DNA of 64,000 bases from an uncultured Aurantimonas sp. (GCA_947488615.1 CANKZU010000002.1:310001-374000); one strand, 5' to 3'. Positions 27,182-37,543 are shown, numbered from the stretch's first letter. Numbers and translations: made by a program. The notes: generated from the sequence alone by a model not told the origin.

Positions 27182-28666
27182 ATGTTCTCGACTCGCAATC
27201 TTTATGCCGACTGGTTCGGCAATGTTCGTGGCGACCTCCTCTCTGGTCTGGTCGTGGCGCTGGCCCTTATCCCCGAGGCCATTGCCTTTTCGATCATCGC
27301 CGGGGTCGATCCGAAGGTCGGGCTTTACGCCTCCTTCTCGATCGCCGTGCTGACCGCGATCTTCGGCGGCCGGCCTGGCATGATCTCGGCGGCGACCGCC
27401 GCGACGGCTGTCCTGATGGTGACGCTGGTCGCCGATCACGGCCTGCAATATCTGTTCGCCGCGACGATCCTCGCCGGTCTCCTGCAGCTGGTGGCCGGAG
27501 CCCTGCGCCTCGGCGACGCCATGCGCTTCGTCTCGCGCTCGGTGATGACCGGTTTCGTCAACGCGCTGGCGATCCTGATCTTCCTAGCCCAGATTCCCGA
27601 GTTGGTCGGCGTGCCGTGGATGACCTACGTCATGGTCGCGGCGGGGCTGGCGATCATCTATCTCCTGCCGCGACTGACCACCGCCGTGCCGTCGCCACTG
27701 GTCACCATCGTGGTGCTGACCGCCGCGTCGCTGTTCTTCGGCTTCGATCTGCGCACCGTCGGCGACATGGGCGAATTGCCCTCGACGCTGCCCTACTTCT
27801 TCATGCCCGACGTTCCGCTGACGCTGGAGACGCTGCGCATCATCCTGCCCTATTCGGCCGGAATCGCGATCGTCGGTCTGCTGGAATCGCTGATGACCGC
27901 CTCCGTGGTCGACGATCTGACCGACACCGGTTCGAACAAGAACCGCGAATGCTACGGGCAGGGCATCGCCAACACGGTCACCGGTTTCTTCGGCGGAATG
28001 GCCGGCTGCGCGATGATCGGCCAGTCGGTCATCAACGTGAAATCCGGCGGTCGCGGCCGGCTCTCCTGCCTGTTTGCAGGCGTGACGCTCTTGTTCCTCA
28101 TCGTCGCGCTCGGCGATTGGGTCGCGGTGATTCCGATGGCGGCGCTGGTCTCGATCATGATCATGGTCTCGATCGGCACGTTCAGCTGGGACTCCTTCGT
28201 CAATCTGCGCACCCATCCGCGTCGCTCCAGCGCGGTGATGCTCGCCACCGTCATCACCGTCGTGTGGACCCACAATCTGGCCATCGGCGTTCTCGTCGGC
28301 GTCATGCTGTCGGGCATCTTCTTCGCTTCCAAGGTCTCGCAAATCTTCGCCGTGACCTCGAAGCTGTCGGACGATCGGACGCACAGGACCTATCACGTCC
28401 AGGGTCAAGTGTTCTTCGCCTCGGCCGAGGATTTCATCGCCGCCTTCGACTTCAAGGAAGCTGTCGACAAGGTGACCATCGACGTCGGCCGCGCCCATAT
28501 CTGGGACCTGTCCGGTGTCGGCGCGCTCGACCGGGCGGTGATCAAGTTCCGCCGCGAGGGCACCGACGTCGAGGTGCTCGGCATGAACGAAGCGAGCAGC
28601 ACGCTGGTTGATCGCCTCGGCGTGCATGATAAGCCGGGCGCGCTGGACGAGTTGCCAGGGCACTAA
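27182..28666 (+). CDS. SulP family anion transporter with STAS domain
   Basis: The 494-residue transporter has the SulP membrane core, beginning [23 protein letters not shown], with [20 protein letters not shown] and [24 protein letters not shown], and a short cytoplasmic STAS domain (about 400-494). Substrates of the family include sulfate and bicarbonate; the sequence does not tell which. CGGAG precedes the ATG. The universal stress gene starts 12 bases after its stop, so the two are likely one operon. Confidence 0.92.
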   Translation: MFSTRNLYADWFGNVRGDLLSGLVVALALIPEAIAFSIIAGVDPKVGLYASFSIAVLTAIFGGRPGMISAATAATAVLMVTLVADHGLQYLFAATILAGLLQLVAGALRLGDAMRFVSRSVMTGFVNALAILIFLAQIPELVGVPWMTYVMVAAGLAIIYLLPRLTTAVPSPLVTIVVLTAASLFFGFDLRTVGDMGELPSTLPYFFMPDVPLTLETLRIILPYSAGIAIVGLLESLMTASVVDDLTDTGSNKNRECYGQGIANTVTGFFGGMAGCAMIGQSVINVKSGGRGRLSCLFAGVTLLFLIVALGDWVAVIPMAALVSIMIMVSIGTFSWDSFVNLRTHPRRSSAVMLATVITVVWTHNLAIGVLVGVMLSGIFFASKVSQIFAVTSKLSDDRTHRTYHVQGQVFFASAEDFIAAFDFKEAVDKVTIDVGRAHIWDLSGVGALDRAVIKFRREGTDVEVLGMNEASSTLVDRLGVHDKPGALDELPGH

Positions 28667-28677
28667 GGGAGGACGGT

Positions 28678-29526
28678 ATGAGCAAGATTCTCGCGCTGGT
28701 CGACGGCTCGCAATACACCCAGAGCGTCTGCGACAACGCCGCCTGGGCCGCCGACAGGCTCGGCGCCCCGGTCGAACTGATGCATATCATCGGCCGCCGG
28801 GACACCCCCTCGGCGCCCGCCGACCTGTCCGGCAATCTCGATCTCGGCGAGCGCGAGACGCTGCTCAAGGAACTCGCCGATTTCGACGAGCAGAAGGGCA
28901 AGCTGGCGCGCAAACGCGGCCGTCTGGTGCTGGCCGAGGCCGGGGCGCGCCTGAACGAAAAGGGCGTTTCGGCGGTCGAGGAGCGGCTGCGCTCCGGTGA
29001 CGTCGTCGACACCCTGCTCGAATTCGAAAAGGACGCCGATCTCGTCGTCATCGGCAAGCGCGGCGAGGCGGCGGATTTCGCCAGGCTGCATCTCGGCTCC
29101 AATCTGGAGCGGGTCCTGCGCGCCTCGACGAAACCGGTTCTGGTCGCCGCCCGCGTCTTCCGGCCGATCCGCCGGTTCATCGTCGCCTTCGATGGCGGCC
29201 CGAGCGCGACGAAGGCGATCGATCATCTCGTCGCCAGCCCGCTGTTGAAGGGCGCGGCCTGCGAACTGGTCATGGTCTCGTCGAAGAGCTCGGACGAGCG
29301 GCTCGATCGTGCGGCGTCTCGCCTGCGCGAGGCCAGCTACGACGTCACCGTGGCGCTGGAAAAAGGCGAGCCCGACGAAGTGATCGCTGTGCATGTCGAA
29401 AGGGATGACGTCGATCTGGTCGTGATGGGCGCCTATGGCCACTCGCGCATCCGCCATTTCCTCATCGGCTCGACGACCAGCGAGATCGTCCGCGCCTGCC
29501 TTCGGCCGGTTCTGATGTTCAGGTAG
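28678..29526 (+). CDS. Universal stress protein with two Usp domains
   Basis: The 282-residue cytoplasmic protein has two Usp folds: residues 1-155 (ILALVDGSQYTQSVCDNA) and about 160-282 (FIVAFDGGPSATKAIDHL). The second ends with VMGAYGHSRIRHFLIGSTTSEIV, an ATP-binding-type G-rich segment; the first has the weaker VIGKRGEAADFARLHLGSNLERV. GGGAGG lies seven bases before the ATG. Usp genes often follow SulP genes, but the partnership is not understood. Confidence 0.92.
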   Translation: MSKILALVDGSQYTQSVCDNAAWAADRLGAPVELMHIIGRRDTPSAPADLSGNLDLGERETLLKELADFDEQKGKLARKRGRLVLAEAGARLNEKGVSAVEERLRSGDVVDTLLEFEKDADLVVIGKRGEAADFARLHLGSNLERVLRASTKPVLVAARVFRPIRRFIVAFDGGPSATKAIDHLVASPLLKGAACELVMVSSKSSDERLDRAASRLREASYDVTVALEKGEPDEVIAVHVERDDVDLVVMGAYGHSRIRHFLIGSTTSEIVRACLRPVLMFR

Positions 29527-29534
29527 GCAGAACG

Positions 29535-32069
29535 CTACCCCAGCGCCACGCGAACCAGCTCCGCCTCCATCGCCTCGGCGAAGACCTCGTCGCGCGCCTC
29601 GCCCATGACGCTTTCGCGGCCGATCTCCAGCATGATCGGGACGGCCAGCGGCGAGATCCGGTCCAGATCCTTGTGGACGATGTGGTGCTTGATCCGGGCG
29701 AGCAGATCCGACACGCGCCTCACGTCCAGAAGCCCGGTGGCCGCGTCGTTCCAGGTCGCCCGCATGAGGATGTGGTCGGGCTCGTGGGCCCGCAGCACGT
29801 CGTAGATGAGGTCGGCCGAGACGGTCACCTGCCGGCCGGTCTTCTCCTGACCGGGATGGCGCTTTTCGATCAGTCCCGAGATCACCGCGCATTGCCGGAA
29901 GGTGCGTTTCAGCAGCCAGGAATCGGCCATCCACTCTTCCAGATCGTCGCCGAGCATGTCCTCGTCGAGGAGCGCGTCGAGGGACAGCCGCCCGTCGGCG
30001 ATCATCGCGCCGATGTCGCCCTTGCCCCAGATCGAGACCGCGTAGTCGGTGGCGACGAAACCCAGCGGTTTGGCGCGCGCCCGCTCAAGCCGGCGGGTGA
30101 GCAACATGCCGAGGGTCTGGTGGGCAAGGCGCCCCTCGAAGGGATAGAGCACCATGAAAAACCGCTGGCCGTTCGGAAAGGTCTCGATCAACAGGTCGTT
30201 CGCTCCGGGGATGACCGACTTCACCTGCTGGGTCGCCAGCCATTGCGCCACCTGTTCGGGAAGCGCGCCCCAGCGGGCCGGGTCGGCGAGCATGGCTCGT
30301 ACCTGTTCGGCCAGATAGGTGGTCAGCGGGAATTTCGAGCCGGCATAGGCTGGAATACGAGCGTCCTCGGCGACGGTCTTCGAGACATAGCACTCGTTCT
30401 CGCGAATGCCCTCGAAGCGCAGCACCATGCCAGAGAACGAGAAGGTGTCGCCAACCGCCAGACTCTCGACGAAGCCCTCTTCGATCTTGCCGAGAACCGG
30501 GCCGCCGCGGCCGATCGCGCTCCGCGTCTTGCGCCGGATCAGCCTGACGGCGAGCATCGGCGCTTCGATGATGGTGCCGGCGTTCATCCGGTATTGCTGG
30601 GCGACGCGCGGATGGGTGATGCGCCAGGTGCCGTCCTCGGTCAGTTTGATCTTGGCGTAGCGCTCATAGACCTTGAGCGCGTAGCCGCCGGTGGCGACGA
30701 AATCGACGATCCGGTCGAAGGTCTCGCGGTCGAGGTCGCGATAGGGGGCGGCCGTCGTCACCTCCTCATAGAGGGCGTCAGCGCGAAACGGCTCGGCGAC
30801 GGCCATGCCGAGAACGTGCTGGGCGAGCACGTCGAGCGCGCCGTCCCTCAGCGGCGGCGTGTCCTGCGCGCCGAGATAATTGGCGTCGAGCGCCGCTTGG
30901 CATTCCATCACCTCGAAGCGGTTGGCCGGAACCAGGATCGCCTTGGACGGTTCGTCCATGCGGTGGTTCGACCGGCCGATCCGCTGGGCAAGGCGGGACG
31001 CGCCCTTCGGCGCGCCGACATGGACGACGAGGTCGATATCGCCCCAGTCGATGCCGAGATCGAGCGTCGAAGTCGCAACGACGGCGCGCAGCCGATTATC
31101 CGCCATCGCCGCCTCGACCTTGCGGCGCTGGGCGACGTCGAGCGAGCCGTGATGCAAGGCGATCGGCAGGGTCTCGTCATTGATCCGCCAGAGTTCTTGG
31201 AACAGCCGCTCGGCCTGGCTGCGGGTGTTGACGAACAACAGCGTTGTCCGGTGCGCGCGGATTGCCTCGTAGACTTCCTTCATCGCGTAGGCTGCCCCGT
31301 GCCCCTGCCAGGGCACGCGCTCCTCGGATTGGAGGATCGTGATGTCGGGTTTGGCGCCGCCCTCGACCGTGATCACATCGGCCATCGGCGCGGCATCGGC
31401 CGGCTGCGCGACGAGCCAGCGGCGCAGTTCGTCGGGCTCGGCGACGGTCGCCGACAGGCCGATGGTCTGGAGCTTCGGCCGGAGCTGTCTCAAGCGCGCC
31501 AGCCCCAGCGACAGGAGATGGCCCCGCTTCGAGGTGACCAGCGAGTGTAGCTCGTCGAAGATCACACAGCGCAAATCCGAGAAGAATCCGCGCGCGTCTT
31601 TTGAGGCGAGCAGCAGCGCCAACTGCTCCGGCGTGGTCAAAAGGATGTCCGGCGGTTTCAGCTTCTGACGCTGGCGGCGCACCTGGGAGGTGTCGCCGGT
31701 GCGCGTTTCCAGCGAGACATCGAGGCCGATCTCGGCGACGGGCCTTTCCAGGTTGCGGCGGATATCGGTGGCCAGCGCCTTCAGCGGCGAAATGTAGAGC
31801 GTATGGACCCCGCGCGGCCGCGTTCCCGGCTTTGTGGGGCCACGGCGGTGGAGATCGACCAGCGAGGGCAGGAAGCCGGCGAGCGTCTTGCCCGCCCCGG
31901 TCGGGGCGATCAGCAGCACGGAGGCGCCGGCCTCGGCACGTTGCAGAAGGTCGAGCTGGTGCGGGCGCGGCGACCAGCCGTTTCGCGCGAACCAGTCGAG
32001 GAACGGTTCGGGCAGCGAGGCCGGCGCGGATTCGGTCGGTAGGGGGGCGGGATCGATGCTCACGGGCAT
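29535..32069 (-). CDS. Ligase-associated DNA damage response DEXH helicase (Lhr family)
   Basis: The 844-residue helicase has Walker A LLIAPTGAGKTLAGFLPSL, the box VIFDELHSL, motif III GLSATVAEPDEL, and the second RecA domain with TLLFVNTRSQAERLF, ATSTLDLGIDWGDIDLVVHVG and QRIGRSNHRMDEPS. The remaining 450 residues match the Lhr core. It should unwind nucleic acid during repair together with PdeM, the MBL exonuclease and a ligase. The two plus-strand genes at 27182-29526 separate it from pdeM. The first residues are unsure because GTG two codons later is also possible. Confidence 0.92.
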   Translation of the reverse strand: MPVSIDPAPLPTESAPASLPEPFLDWFARNGWSPRPHQLDLLQRAEAGASVLLIAPTGAGKTLAGFLPSLVDLHRRGPTKPGTRPRGVHTLYISPLKALATDIRRNLERPVAEIGLDVSLETRTGDTSQVRRQRQKLKPPDILLTTPEQLALLLASKDARGFFSDLRCVIFDELHSLVTSKRGHLLSLGLARLRQLRPKLQTIGLSATVAEPDELRRWLVAQPADAAPMADVITVEGGAKPDITILQSEERVPWQGHGAAYAMKEVYEAIRAHRTTLLFVNTRSQAERLFQELWRINDETLPIALHHGSLDVAQRRKVEAAMADNRLRAVVATSTLDLGIDWGDIDLVVHVGAPKGASRLAQRIGRSNHRMDEPSKAILVPANRFEVMECQAALDANYLGAQDTPPLRDGALDVLAQHVLGMAVAEPFRADALYEEVTTAAPYRDLDRETFDRIVDFVATGGYALKVYERYAKIKLTEDGTWRITHPRVAQQYRMNAGTIIEAPMLAVRLIRRKTRSAIGRGGPVLGKIEEGFVESLAVGDTFSFSGMVLRFEGIRENECYVSKTVAEDARIPAYAGSKFPLTTYLAEQVRAMLADPARWGALPEQVAQWLATQQVKSVIPGANDLLIETFPNGQRFFMVLYPFEGRLAHQTLGMLLTRRLERARAKPLGFVATDYAVSIWGKGDIGAMIADGRLSLDALLDEDMLGDDLEEWMADSWLLKRTFRQCAVISGLIEKRHPGQEKTGRQVTVSADLIYDVLRAHEPDHILMRATWNDAATGLLDVRRVSDLLARIKHHIVHKDLDRISPLAVPIMLEIGRESVMGEARDEVFAEAMEAELVRVALG

Positions 32070-32102
32070 GAAATAGGGTGGGGACGCTGAAATTGCCGCC
32101 CG

Positions 32103-32948
32103 TCAGCGGTTTCTCGTGACAAGCGCCAACGCGATGCCGCCGAGAATCAGCGTCGCCGCCAGTACGAAGCGCAGCGTCAGCGTCTCGGCGAGGAACAGAA
32201 CACCGCCCAGCGCAGCGATCACCGGCACGGTGAGTTGCACGATGGAGGCGCGCGTCGCGGTCAGGCCGGGCAGCGCCCGATACCAAACGATATAACCGAG
32301 CCCCGATGTGATGGCGCCTGAGGCGAGCGCGATCAGGATGCCGGCGGCGGACATGCCGCTCTGGAAGCCAGAGAGCGCGATCAGCGGCAATGCCAGCGGC
32401 ACGGTGCGGATGAAGTTGCCGGCGGTCTCGCCCATCGGGTCGGTGGCGGAGCGTCCCCTGAGCGAATAGATGCCCCAGGCAACGCCCGAAGCGATCATCA
32501 GGAGTGTCCCGACGAGAGCCGGCGTCACCAGTGCCGGCGCGATCCAATAGACGAAGGCGGCGAAGGCGATGGTCAGGCCGACGATCTCGGTGACGCCGGG
32601 CCTCTCGCCCCGGATCAGACCCCAGGCGATCATCGTCGCCTGGACGGAGGCGAACAGCACCAGCGCGCCGACCGCCGCGCCGAGCTGCAGATAGGCGTAG
32701 GAGAACGCCACGGAATAGACGAACAGCGCCAGCGCCGACGGCCAGCCGCCCGGCAGCCGGACCGCCGGGGATGACTTGCGGTTGGCGTTGATGAGCAGCA
32801 CCGCCAGCACGGCCGCGCCGGACGTGAGCCGGATCCCCGTATAGCCGGCGGCATCGATGGCGCCGTCACCGAGCGCCAGCCGGGCGAGGACCGAATTGCC
32901 GGCGAAGGCGATCATCGCCAACGTCGTAAGCCAGAGCGTCGAGGACAT
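32103..32948 (-). CDS. DMT (EamA) family transporter
   Basis: The 281-residue protein has ten predicted helices in two EamA halves, starting LWLTTLAMIAFAGNSVLARLAL and with PALVGTLLMIASGVAWGIYSLRGR in the second half. Substrates of such drug/metabolite exporters cannot be read from sequence. It lies between lhr and the exonuclease gene and interrupts the repair set. Confidence 0.9.
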   Translation of the reverse strand: MSSTLWLTTLAMIAFAGNSVLARLALGDGAIDAAGYTGIRLTSGAAVLAVLLINANRKSSPAVRLPGGWPSALALFVYSVAFSYAYLQLGAAVGALVLFASVQATMIAWGLIRGERPGVTEIVGLTIAFAAFVYWIAPALVTPALVGTLLMIASGVAWGIYSLRGRSATDPMGETAGNFIRTVPLALPLIALSGFQSGMSAAGILIALASGAITSGLGYIVWYRALPGLTATRASIVQLTVPVIAALGGVLFLAETLTLRFVLAATLILGGIALALVTRNR

Positions 32949-33080
32949 GGGCCGCCTGCCGAATCGGGTGGATCGGCGTGCACTATCGCCGGAAAACCCA
33001 CGCCTGCGCTAATCACCGTCCGGCGAGCGCTGCCGCCGGGCGCTTTCTCACGGCGCTCACGGCGCTATCTGTCGTCGACG

Positions 33081-34091
33081 ATGAAGCCCGACGATCTCCT
33101 CCGCCCGACGCCCGAAGGGCTCTATTGTCCACCCGGCGATTTTTATATCGATCCGGTGCGCCCGGTCGCTCGCGCGCTCGTCACCCACGGCCATGCCGAT
33201 CACGCGCGGCCGGGCAACCACAGCGTTCTGGCGACCCGGCAGACCCTCGACATCATGGCGCTGCGCTATGGCAAGGATTTCGCAGCCGAACGTCAGACCG
33301 CTGCGCTCGGCGAGACGATCCGGATCGGCGATGTGTCGGTCAGCTTTCATCCGGCCGGTCATGTGCTCGGTTCGGCGCAGATCGCAGTCGAACATAAGGG
33401 CCTCAGGATCGTCGCCTCAGGCGACTACAAGCGCCGGCCGGACCCGACTTGCGCCGGCTTCGAGCCGGTCGACTGCGACGTGTTCATTACCGAGGCGACC
33501 TTCGCGCTGCCGGTCTTCCGACATCCGGGCACAGGCGACGAGGTCGCCAAACTCCTGAAATCGGTCGAGCAGTTTCCCGAGCGGGCCCATCTCGTCGGCG
33601 CCTATGCTCTCGGCAAGGCGCAGCGGGTCATCAAGCATTTGCGCGAGGCCGGCTACGACGCGCCGATCTACATCCACGGCGCGCTGACAAAACTCTGCGA
33701 CTACTACCGGAGCGAGGGTATCGACCTTGGCGAATTGCGGCCCGCGACGGTCGAAGGAGGCAACAAGGGCGATTTCGCCGGCGTCATCATCGTCGGACCG
33801 CCCTCGGCCTTCGCCGACAAATGGGCACGGCGGTTTCCCGATCCGGTGTCGTGCTTTGCCAGCGGCTGGATGCGAGTGCGCCAGCGCGCCCGCCAGCGCG
33901 GCGTCGAACTGCCGCTGATCATCTCCGATCATTGCGACTGGGACGAACTGACGGGTACGATCGACGAGATCGCGCCGACGGAAGTTTGGGTGACCCACGG
34001 ACGGGAAGAGGCGCTGGTGCGCTGGTGCGAATTGCGGCAGTTGCGCGCCCGACCGCTGCATCTGGTCGGCTACGAGGACGAGGCGGAGTAA
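33081..34091 (+). CDS. Ligase-associated DNA damage response exonuclease (MBL fold)
   Basis: The 336-residue metallo-beta-lactamase-fold nuclease has THGHADHARPG (metal site), FHPAGHVLGSAQIAVE, VASGDYKRRPDPTC, the beta-CASP-like GAYALGKAQRVI and the late ISDHCDWDEL, as in the COG1236-like exonuclease of the ligase-associated set. In most genomes an ATP-dependent ligase gene follows at once; here a DUF2188 gene follows and no ligase is in the window. Confidence 0.88.
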   Translation: MKPDDLLRPTPEGLYCPPGDFYIDPVRPVARALVTHGHADHARPGNHSVLATRQTLDIMALRYGKDFAAERQTAALGETIRIGDVSVSFHPAGHVLGSAQIAVEHKGLRIVASGDYKRRPDPTCAGFEPVDCDVFITEATFALPVFRHPGTGDEVAKLLKSVEQFPERAHLVGAYALGKAQRVIKHLREAGYDAPIYIHGALTKLCDYYRSEGIDLGELRPATVEGGNKGDFAGVIIVGPPSAFADKWARRFPDPVSCFASGWMRVRQRARQRGVELPLIISDHCDWDELTGTIDEIAPTEVWVTHGREEALVRWCELRQLRARPLHLVGYEDEAE

Positions 34092-34204
34092 CGTTCGGAG
34101 CTGGATAGTGTGCGGATGGCGCGAATCCCCGCGTTGGCAGGAACGCAATGGCGCATGGTCACGTTGGTGAAGGAGACACTCCCCGAAACGCAGGATGGAG
34201 TTCC

Positions 34205-34459
34205 ATGACCCAGGTTCACTACGAAGTTGTCCGGCATGACGGCGGCTGGGCCTACAAGGTCCAGGATGTTCTCTCCGAGACCTTCCCGACCCATGATCGG
34301 GCGCTCTATGCAGCCAGGAGCGCGGCGGCGCGTCAGCGTGCGGCGGGCGAGACTATCGGAATCCGCTACGAGGACGCCGACGGCAAATGGCATGACGAAA
34401 TCGCCAGGGGCGACGACCGTCCGGAGACCGACGTAGAGGACACGGCCGGAGCGTCATGA
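34205..34459 (+). CDS. DUF2188 domain-containing small protein
   Basis: The 84-residue protein has the DUF2188 pattern HYEVVRHDGGWAYKVQDVLSETFPTHDRALYAA (in part): a short beta sheet and a helix. The function is unknown. ATG 34205 follows GGATGGAG; upstream in-frame codons add 19 residues that do not match the family. Confidence 0.8.
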   Translation: MTQVHYEVVRHDGGWAYKVQDVLSETFPTHDRALYAARSAAARQRAAGETIGIRYEDADGKWHDEIARGDDRPETDVEDTAGAS

Positions 34460-34660
34460 GGCGTCGGGTGCCTGTCGTGCTTGGGGCCGCCGCGAGGGTG
34501 ATGCGGTAAACGCTGTGGCCTCCTGGGGCCACCGCTTCAAGACGATCGCGTGTGGTTGGCCCGCCCGTCCTATTCCATGCCGTCGCGGCAACCGGGTTGT
34601 GGTTCGTCTCCGGCGCGGTCAAAGTCTCTCCCGTAGCTCTGCGGACGGGGAGAGATTTCG

Positions 34661-36706
34661 ATGTGGTCCTGTCGGACGGTTCTGACATCGACGCTGGTGG
34701 GCCTGCAGGTCGCCGCGCTGCTGGCCGTACTGGCGCTGACCCACTTCGCTTCGCAGAATGTACTTCTGTCCTACGCCGAACAGCTGACGGAACGGGTTGC
34801 GCACGACACGACCCGGTTCACCGAGAATTTCCTGAACCCTGCCGATGACGCGGCGGCTCTCTCGCAGAGACTGGCCGAAAGGGCCGTCGTTCAGACCGAT
34901 AACCGCTCGGTCCTGACACGCTACTTCTACGAGATTCTGCGCGGGCGTACCGACTTTGCCGGGATTTTCTACGGCGCGAGGGACGGCTCATTCGTCTATG
35001 TCAGCCGCGACGACACAGTCGAGGGTGCGACATATCGAACCAAATGGATCGAGACCGATCCCGTTCGCTCCGTGCAGCTGGACTATTTCGATGACGAATT
35101 CCGCCGCGTCTCACGGCGCCGGGATGACACGGACACATACGACCCCCGCAGCCGCCCCTGGTATGTGAGAGCCTCGGAAAAGAACGAGGTCGTCTGGACC
35201 GAGCCCTACATCTTTTTTTCCTCCCAGCGCCCGGGAATTACTGTCGCCACGCCCGTCCTCGGGGAGGATGGCATGACCATGCGCGGCGCGGTCGGCATCG
35301 ACATCGAGATCGGGGCGTTGTCGCAGTTCCTCGATGGATTGGAAGTCGGCAAGCGTGGCTCAGCCGCGATCGTCTCGCAGACCGGCGACGTGATCGCGCA
35401 TCGCGAGGCGTCGGCCATTCTCGCGGTGGATGCGGAGGGCGGGCAGCGCTTCGCCAAGGTGGCGGAGATCGGCGATCCTGCGCTGGCGCAAGCGGTCTCC
35501 AGCCTGCCGGGCGGGCTGGAGAGCGTGACGCCGGGCGAGACGCGGCTCACGCGATTTCAGGCCTTGGGCGAGAGCTGGCGTGGTGCGGTGCGGCGTCTTG
35601 CCGGGTCTCGCACGCCATGGGTGGTCGTCACCTATCTGCCGGAAAGCGATATACTGGGGCCGATCCAGCGGGTTCGCAATATCGGATTGGTGGTGGTTGC
35701 GATCGTGGCCGCGATGACCGCGATCTTCAGCGCGCTTCTGGCCAGCGCCCTGACGAATCCGATCAAGGCGCTGGCCGCGCAGGCGAGCCATATTTCCAAG
35801 GGCGAGTTCGACGACATGCCGCTGCCGTCCATGCGGATGAAGGAACTCGACGAAACGGGCCAGGCGATGCGTCGCGCGACGAGCTGGCTGCGTGACTATC
35901 GCCGCGAGAACGAGACGCTGACAGGGGAGTTGCGGGAGGCCGGTCGTGTCCTCGAGCGGCGCGTGGAAGAGCGAACCGAACAACTGGCCCACGCCAATCG
36001 CGAACTGGAGGAGGCGAACCGCAACACCAGCATGCTGGCGCATGAACTGGACCATCGGGTCAAGAATCTGTTCGCGATCACCTCCTCGCTCGTCTCGCTG
36101 GCCGCGAGCCACGCGACCACGCCGCAGGAGGTGGCCGACGAGGCGCGCGGACGCATCAATGCGCTGGCCCGGGCCCACGCCGACACGCAAGGCGCCACGG
36201 AGTCGCAGCTGGCGTCGATCGTCAAGAGCGTGCTCGAACCCTATGCCGGGACCGATGACTTCCGGATCAACGTCGTCGGCGATCCCCTGACGGTCTCCAG
36301 ATCCAATGTCACTCCGATCGGCCTGATCCTTTACGAACTGGCCACCAACGCCGCGAAATACGGCGCACTCGGCCATCCGGGCGGCGAAGTGGACGTGACC
36401 TGGGAACGCTCGGCGGGCGGCGTCGTCACGCTGGTATGGGCCGAACGGTCGAACACGTCTGCCGGCGATGGCGACCGGTCCGACACGGAACCAGGCGGGT
36501 TCGGCTCGATCATGCTGGAGGCCATGGCGCACCGCCTGGACGCGACGGTCGAGCGTGACATGACGTCCGCGGGCCTGCGGATGACCTTGACCATGAAGGA
36601 TCTGGAGGAACGCCGGGAGGCACCGCTCCACACGCAGATGCCCGATCCGCTGCTATCATCCAAGCGGTCGGCGGGTCGGAGCAAGCGTTCCGCGGAGAGG
36701 GCCTGA
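34661..36706 (+). CDS. Membrane HWE-type sensor histidine kinase with Cache domain
   Basis: The 681-residue kinase has an N-terminal helix (about 8-28), a periplasmic dCache-like domain (YDPRSRPWYVRASEKN, TEPYIFF, GAVGIDIEI; about 30-330), a second helix (about 340-365), a HAMP linker, a coiled coil, and the HWE/HisKA_2 module with phospho-acceptor His in ELDHRVKNLFAI (about 465) and the ATP-binding ILYELATNAAKYGALGHPGG. Such kinases feed the general stress or chemosensory response in alphaproteobacteria. GGGGAGAG precedes the ATG. Its last 51 bases overlap the convergent SGNH hydrolase gene. No response regulator is adjacent. Confidence 0.92.
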   Translation: MWSCRTVLTSTLVGLQVAALLAVLALTHFASQNVLLSYAEQLTERVAHDTTRFTENFLNPADDAAALSQRLAERAVVQTDNRSVLTRYFYEILRGRTDFAGIFYGARDGSFVYVSRDDTVEGATYRTKWIETDPVRSVQLDYFDDEFRRVSRRRDDTDTYDPRSRPWYVRASEKNEVVWTEPYIFFSSQRPGITVATPVLGEDGMTMRGAVGIDIEIGALSQFLDGLEVGKRGSAAIVSQTGDVIAHREASAILAVDAEGGQRFAKVAEIGDPALAQAVSSLPGGLESVTPGETRLTRFQALGESWRGAVRRLAGSRTPWVVVTYLPESDILGPIQRVRNIGLVVVAIVAAMTAIFSALLASALTNPIKALAAQASHISKGEFDDMPLPSMRMKELDETGQAMRRATSWLRDYRRENETLTGELREAGRVLERRVEERTEQLAHANRELEEANRNTSMLAHELDHRVKNLFAITSSLVSLAASHATTPQEVADEARGRINALARAHADTQGATESQLASIVKSVLEPYAGTDDFRINVVGDPLTVSRSNVTPIGLILYELATNAAKYGALGHPGGEVDVTWERSAGGVVTLVWAERSNTSAGDGDRSDTEPGGFGSIMLEAMAHRLDATVERDMTSAGLRMTLTMKDLEERREAPLHTQMPDPLLSSKRSAGRSKRSAERA

Positions 36707-37447
36707 GGTCTCCTCCGCCCGCGCGCGGTCCCCCAGCACATAGCCGACCAGATGGTTGGCGTAATAGGCATAGCCCTCGATCGAGGCGTGGAACCCGTCG
36801 CGGGAAAAGCCCGCCGGCTCGACCCGGGGCAGCGACGTCGAGGCGATCGCGCCGCGTTCCACGCACAGCCGCGCGCCCATCCGACGGATGATCCGGGCGC
36901 GCAGTTCCAAAACATGGGCAAGGCCGCGCGGCAGCGCGGGCACGCGCTTGAGATCGACTGGCGGCGACCAGACGATGCGCGCCTCCGGCCATTTGGCCTT
37001 CAGCGCGTAGAGGAGACCGCCAAAGCCCTTCTTGAACTTGCGGGCGCCGTGAAAATTCTTGGCGTCGTTGGTGCCGATCATCAAGACGATATGCGTAAAG
37101 GCCTCGCGCGCGAGATTTGGCACGACATGGTCGCGCACCTCGGCCGAGACGGCGGAGTTGGACCCCGCCGTCCGCCAGAACACCGAACGACCGGTCAGCG
37201 CGTAGAGCCGCTCGGCGAGCTTCGGGGCGAGACTGTCCTCGATATTGGTAACGCCGATGCCGGCGGCCGAGCTGTCCCCGATGACCAGCAGCCTGATCGC
37301 CGCGTCGCGGATCGCCCCGGTGCCGAAAAAACCGCTGACACCGCCGTCGGGCGGCGGCATCCGCTCGATCCGGCGGCGGGCGCCGATGCCCTGCCAGACA
37401 TAGACGGGAAACATCAACCAGGAGAGGAAGGCGGTTTGAAATGACAC
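36656..37447 (-). CDS. SGNH/GDSL hydrolase
   Basis: The 263-residue protein has an N-terminal hydrophobic stretch and the four SGNH blocks: IGDSSAAGIGV (nucleophile Ser), TAGSNSAV region, MIGTNDAKN and DGFHASIEGYAYYANHL (Asp-His). This suggests an esterase or lipase acting at the membrane. The start is GTG 37447. The 3' end overlaps the sensor kinase gene by 51 bases, so the last residues (from about 247) should be treated with care. Confidence 0.88.
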   Translation of the reverse strand: MSFQTAFLSWLMFPVYVWQGIGARRRIERMPPPDGGVSGFFGTGAIRDAAIRLLVIGDSSAAGIGVTNIEDSLAPKLAERLYALTGRSVFWRTAGSNSAVSAEVRDHVVPNLAREAFTHIVLMIGTNDAKNFHGARKFKKGFGGLLYALKAKWPEARIVWSPPVDLKRVPALPRGLAHVLELRARIIRRMGARLCVERGAIASTSLPRVEPAGFSRDGFHASIEGYAYYANHLVGYVLGDRARAEETSGPLRGTLAPTRRPLG

Positions 37448-37543
37448 GGCAGGCCGGGCTCCGCTGATCCTTGTTGGGGCGCGCCGGAGAAGATATGGCC
37501 ACGCGCCGCGTCTGGCGAGCCCCGGATCGTCGCGATTTTTGCT

